From contig BSBM01000426.1 in NCBI GenBank assembly GCA_027924585.1, positions 1,660,001 to 1,724,000 of the forward strand: a stretch of 64,000 nt of DNA, in the 5' to 3' direction. The notes under the pieces were generated by a model that was given only the letters and a program-made list of their open reading frames with translations, ran no database searches and was not told the origin of the DNA. The translations under genes were made by a program, and so were the position numbers. Position 1 is the first letter of the stretch, and each line of letters starts with the position of its first letter. This DNA is from Larix kaempferi (Eukaryota; Streptophyta; Pinopsida; Pinales; Pinaceae). Below, in pieces: positions 58,851 to 64,000 of the stretch.

Positions 58851-61800
58851 TCTCACCTCAGAACCTCCAATTGGCTCTAAATGCTCTGCATAGATATACA
58901 AGATTCCATCCTCAACCAAGATGCTCGATGGCTCAATAAGAGAAAAAACATGCCAAGTAACTATGATCACTATGATAAAAATAATCATTAATAAAGGACC
59001 AGCCTTGTATGACTACGTGGAAAATAGAGAAAACCATAATTAACCCGGAAAAGGGCCTGAGGAATGTGTTACCTCTCTTTCTCCCTCCTTATCCCATTTG
59101 ATCCATTTCCCTTCCTCCATCGGTATGCCTGTCTTGGATAGGGAATCTGCTTGGATATTCCTTTCCCTATAAAATATGTGCAATTACAACATTCTGAAGC
59201 AAATTTATCACCATGTCAATCTCTTAATAAATAGGAATTAAAAGGATATTTTGAGGTGGCCTCCTCTTCTTTATCCAATCTATAACCATTTTTAAGTCCC
59301 TAGAGACATGTAGATACTATACTCTCATCTGAATAGCCAAAATCAATGATAACTTAAGATCCACTAATTTCACTCTGTTATTGGAGCTATGACCAATACT
59401 TGCAAAAACATTATACTAGTGATTATCATTTATAAAAAGGATTTCGCTCGCTCCCCTATATGGAGGAGTCCCCTATGATGCACCATCAAAAAAGAGCCAA
59501 GGATAAGGTCTATCAATGTATTCTACCTCGATCCTTCTATAATTAAGGGGAGTATACCAAACCTTTAGTTGTATAAAGAGACCAAGAAATTTAAATATCC
59601 TCAAATGTAGCTAGGTTCCTAGCTATCCACACTCCCTAGATAAACATGACTAGCCAAGCCAGGAAATCCTTGAAATCCAAATTGTTAGACCATAAATCTA
59701 TGGCATGGTCTAGTGAATTACCTGCCTAATTAATTGGAATACCACATACCTATGAGGCATGATCACACATATTGGTTAAATAAGAACATGAAATGAAGAG
59801 ATGCTCAATAATCTCATTACCTGCTTTAAAAAGTGAAGATCTACCAGGTCCATACCAATATTTTTGCAACAGGAGATCCCATACAGGAATTTAGTTTGAT
59901 AGAGAAAGCCACATAAATAACTTACACTTGAGAGGACGCTTATATTTCCAAACTGTTGCATGCCACTAGGATGGATCTAGAAAATCCTATTCTTCTCTGA
60001 TTACCTCATAGCCAAGTCCAGGAAGGTAAGATCCCCCTATAGTGTTTATATACCAAATAAGAACATCCTCATAGTTAATGAGTCTTATGTGCAAGAAATG
60101 GATATATTTTATATATATCTCCCAATATAGTTTTTCCTAATTAACCACTATACTCATAGCTTTTCCACATAACCAGTTTTGAGGAAAACCAGTGGTATTA
60201 TTAAGATCACCGGTATGTGCCAAAAAGACGAGACCTTGTTCTATAATACCCTCCACCAATGCCAATGGGAGACTGTGATCCCCATCACTACCAATCCAAG
60301 GATCCTGTCTAATTCTAACCTTCCTTCCATTACCTACTTTCCAAGCCAGCCAGTTACTTATAACCCCAAAAGACAAAAGCATAGCTCTCCACATAGTTGA
60401 TATGTTCTTGAAATATTTAGCGTTAGGCTTGAACCACTCTTCAATAGAAAGAGGTGCAATATATTTGTTATAAACAACTTTAACCCATAATCCTTCACCT
60501 CTTAAAATCTTCCACACACATTTAGCTTCGAAGGCCTTAACAAAACATTAGGGATTCTTAAGAACCTAACCATCGAGTTCCTTCAGTCTAAAAAGATTTT
60601 TCTTCTAACCTTCCTTCCATTACCTATTTTATAGGCTAGCTAGTCACCTATAACCCCAAAATACAAAAGCAGAGCTCTGGACATAGTTGATATGTTCCTA
60701 AAATATTTATCCTTAGTCCTGAACCACTCTTCAACAAAAATATGTGCAATATATTTGTTATAAACAACTTTAACCCATAATCCTTCACCTCTTAAAATAT
60801 TCCACACACCTTTAGCTACTGAGGCCTTAGCAAAATATTGGGGATTATTAAGACCCCAACCACCAAGTTCCCGTGGTATAGCAAGATTTTTCCAAGTTGT
60901 CCAATGAGGGACCAATCCCTCCTTTATCCACTACCACAAGAAGTTGTAACAAATTTTCCTAATTTGAAAAGTGCCTTTTGGTATATAAGCCATAGAGACC
61001 CAACAAACTGCTACATCTTCTAAAACTGATTTGACAAGAACCATTCTACCCCCTCTACTAAGCCATTCATTACACCATAAAAACAATATTGTTTCTATCT
61101 TTCTAATTAGTCATTCCCAATCCCTTCTTTGATAGTCATTTGGATTCAAAATAAATCCCATATATCTAAGACCATTTTCAATATTCACCAAAGCGAAAGC
61201 AAGTTGATTACATATCCAATCAAGATCCATATAATTTATATTCATACAATATAAAGATGATTTCTTGATGTTGTAAACCATTCTTGAATCATTTGCAAAG
61301 AGATTCAACATTTCTTGTAACTGTAGTACTTCTATCATAGATCCATTTGAAAAGAGTAGAATGTCATCTATAGAAAAAAATATATATATAACAAATAAAT
61401 TACCCCCAACTGTTATGCCTTTGAAGGACCCTCTTTTTATTGCTTGAAGAATTTGTCTACTCAGTCCCTCAACTACCAAAATGAATAGAAGGGTAGCCAA
61501 AGGGAATCCCTGTCTGAGGCCCCTTCCATGTCTAAAAAATGGGTAGCAGATCAATTAATTAATACAACAAAGGATACATATGTAACACATGACATGACCT
61601 AGTTCAAAAACTGTAGCTCAAACCCCATTTGTAGCAAAACCAGTCTTAAATAAAGCCAATTTACTCTATCATAAGCCTTTGACAGCTCCACCCTAACAAC
61701 CATAGTCGGGGAATGCTTCACCTTTATAGAATTGAGCACCTCTTGAGATGTACCTATAGCACAATGAATTTTCCTTCCATATAAAAAAGAAAATTGTTCC

Positions 61801-63480
61801 TGAGAGACTGAGTAAGAGAGGATACCCTTTATCCTAGTAGCTATGACCTTTGCAATCAATTAATATATGCAGTTGCATAGTGAAATAGGTTTGTAATCCT
61901 CCAGATTAATAGCTTTATCATATTTTGGAATGAGGGTGATGAAAGTAACTTGAATGATTCTAGAATTCTACTATTTAACCTGGACTCGTCAATAAACCTG
62001 AGAAGATCCTCTTTAAACAAGTCCATAAAAGTAGAAAGAAACTCAGTTGTCCAACCATCTGGGCTAGGGATTTTCTCCTTATGCAGACTCTTTACATTTT
62101 CCTTTAATTCATCTAGAGATACTAGATCCTTTAAAGATATATTATTTTCATCATTTATAAAGGATGGGTATAGAGCAGTAACTCAGCATTTGTGCAACAG
62201 AAGCTCTATCATCTAGCTGATACATATTACTAAAATGGATTACACCCATCCCGGCAAGGTTCTTATGGCCAGATACTTCCTCCCCATTCTCATTCTCCAA
62301 ATCCCAAATAGAATTAGTATTTTTCCTATGATTCACATAATTGTGAAAAAAATTTGCATCGTCATTGCCACTTTTCAACCATATTGCTTTGATTTTGAGT
62401 CTCCATTGAGCCTCAATCCCCATCGAAATTTTCTTCTTTTGTGTTTCAAAATCCATAATTTTCCTCCTTTGATCAATAGTCCTAAACCCATCCAAGTTAT
62501 GAGAGTGAAATGAGTCTAATTCTTTTTCAATAGAGAAAAGATCATGTTGCATCATCTATCTTCTCTTTGCTTCCCAAGCAGATGTTTCAGCTTTGATTTT
62601 CTTGAGGTTGAATAAAAATTGTAAAGCTATAGACTCCCTTCTATTTCCATTATATGGGACTGATAGGTCCTTAACCATCTTAGTATAACCTTCATCCTCA
62701 ATCCAAGTGAAGAAAAAATTAAAAGGGATAGGAGGCTTTGTGGGACCCAAAGAAACCTCCATCATAATAAGGAAATTATCAGAGTCACCTGTCGACACAA
62801 CCCATTGTTGAATACTAAAAGATCCTTGTAGAATACCTTCATTCACTAGCAACCTGTCACGTCTTTTGGAAATTCTATCCATACTAGATCTCATATTCCT
62901 CCAAGTAGGTCTAATCCTTGAGGGGAGGATGTAAAAAAAGCAGTATTCAACCAACTTCCTGATGAAATAATCAGACAAACGATATTTCTAGGTGCCGGAG
63001 CCCCAAATTTCAGCTTCCCCCATGGTAAATTTCAAATCCCCCCGTATGATAACTCTATACTAAAGAAGAAAACCAAGCTGAAAGAACTTGTCCCAATACG
63101 TGACCCTATTCTGATCAGGTCGATAAATATTAATCAAAGTGATTGCTTTCCTAAGCTCCCTAGAGAAAAGGGAAGCTCCCAGTTCTATAGGAACTGCCCA
63201 ATTGCTAGTGCACATAAAAGCCATAGTAACCCAAACTGTAATTACCCTCGTAAACATGCCTTGAGAATCCAAACATATAAAATCCCACCTAGGTAGGAGT
63301 GACCTTAATACATCCAAAATAATGTCACCACAAGCAATAGTGACCTTACCCATTGAACCTATCAAGGAACTCATAATAATTTCTATGCTTCTAAACCGAA
63401 GAGTTAGCGAGCAGTTTTATGAGGGATTCCCACAGACTTGTAAGCGAAACTCAAAATTTATACCTGGGTGTAACATACCC
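58850..63480 (-). pseudogene. L1-type plant LINE ORF2 with RNase H, decayed
   Basis: Minus-strand order: endonuclease pieces (LINIYRPDQNRVTYWDKF near 63080; IRPTWRNMRSSMDRISKRRD near 62880), linker (WRLKIKAIWLKSGNDDANFF near 62360), then RT. RT has SQEQFSFLYGRKIHCAIG near 61770, LSKAYDRVNWLYLRL near 61670, GLRQGFPLATLLFIL near 61500 and FFSIDDILLF near 61370, keeping both aspartates. Then come GGWGLNNPQYFAKASVAKGV (about 60840), a zf-RVT-like WKVGNGRKVRIRQDPWIG (about 60330), and RNase H with WLFFDGAS (about 59490), NNRVKL (the catalytic E is lost), and RNIQADSLSKTGI. ORF1 and the 5' end are not seen. Many stops and frame changes. Typical LINE proteins nick target DNA and copy element RNA there. 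Confidence 0.88.
60313..60890. repeat. 289 bp tandem duplication inside the LINE
   Basis: TCTAACCTTCCTTCCATTAC occurs at 60314 and 60603, and the sequence to about 60600 is repeated to about 60890. Both copies encode ILRGEGLWVKVVYNKYIA and a KYF.NISTM.RA.LL.FGVI block. They differ at many positions, so the duplication is old. Confidence 0.85.
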
Positions 63481-63916
63481 CAAAATTCATAAGTTAGTAA
63501 ATAGCGAATTTTCGAAAACTTTCACAACATAAACGATCTCCAAATGAAGTTTTTATCGTGGTGGAAACCAAAATTCCACCATCCTTGTATTGATAAAGAT
63601 TATTAGTTCACAGTAATTAATTCAAACTGTTCTTTTAACTTGTTGACTCACTTTTAAGTAATGTTATATAATGTCACCTCACTTTAATCAATAGAGGGAT
63701 GCTTAGTAGATCTTTCCTAACTAAGGAGTATAACTATCATAGTGTTGATCATCATAATTTATCCATTTAAACAATTTTAGGATCTTTCCATCATGTACGA
63801 CCAAATCAAAAGATGTTATATAAGGAAAATAGACTTCATTAATTCCACATTGGTAAACATTCTTTTCCAAATTTCTGACACACTTTGTTGTGGTCATCTA
63901 CTAACAATATGATTAA

Positions 63917-63917
<1 letters not shown>
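63480..63917. other. Right-end interval, nothing recognised
   Basis: AT-rich sequence beyond the LINE 5' part. No gene or repeat boundary can be supported. Confidence 0.5.

Positions 63918-63957
<40 letters not shown>
63918..63957. repeat. AT dinucleotide microsatellite
   Basis: About 20 uninterrupted AT units near the right edge of the window. Confidence 0.95.
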
Positions 63958-63959
<2 letters not shown>

Positions 63960-64000
63960 TTCACTAAGACAACATTGATGAAAGTACATAAACCATAAAC

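Overview
The window looks like nuclear DNA of a land plant with a large, repeat-filled genome. I favour a gymnosperm (conifer or yew type), by inference only. The support is: Ty1/copia and Ty3/gypsy fragments, plant-type LINEs that carry an RNase H domain, hAT terminal repeats, broken pieces of plant host genes (an ACT-repeat regulator and a leucine-rich-repeat protein), an organelle-like group II intron piece, and no clearly intact gene in 64 kb. Nearly all coding sequence seen is decayed transposon sequence.

Layout. 1-5004: a minus-strand copia element with RT/RNase H remains, a tRNA-Met primer site and a 582 bp LTR, adjoining a GAT/ATC array. 5006-7929: GAT arrays, a 167 bp foldback, purine- and pyrimidine-rich DNA, a cluster of CGCG palindromes and a conserved non-coding block of about 0.85 kb. 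8400-10114: a second copia remnant (gag, zinc knuckle, LTR). 10420-11207: a complete non-autonomous hAT-type element. 11570-15792: an animal-like (jockey/CR1-like) LINE with coiled-coil/RRM ORF1, endonuclease, RT, a 3' hairpin and a TCA tail. 16890-20750: relics (LINE RNase H, LRR, ACR exons, gypsy RT, organelle group II intron domain). 21631-22640: end and transposase C-terminus of a larger hAT element. 23119-25259: a spliced gene-like locus of unknown function. 25357-26288: an inverted-repeat element. 27240-31400: two abutting satellite arrays (358 bp and 359 bp units). 31871-34663: a spliced, decayed gene for an unusual DDE-like protein. 35125-40117: a CGCG cluster, CT-rich DNA, a 2.5 kb GAT higher-order array, more CT-rich DNA, another CGCG cluster and a second copy of the conserved block.

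42095-46660: copia A, with perfect 5 bp target duplication and an internal deletion. 47918-49822: a gag-only element with a 3' LTR. 52171-58358: copia B, with both LTRs, minus strand. 58850-63480: an L1-type plant LINE, minus strand, with an internal tandem duplication.

The most unusual items are the DDE-like gene, the repeated module that joins GAT arrays, CGCG palindromes and the conserved block, the apparent derivation of the GAT array from an acidic-tail exon, the gag-only LTR element, and the consistent C-to-T origin of stop codons in the copia elements. Translations, repeat periods and identities were read by eye and are approximate.
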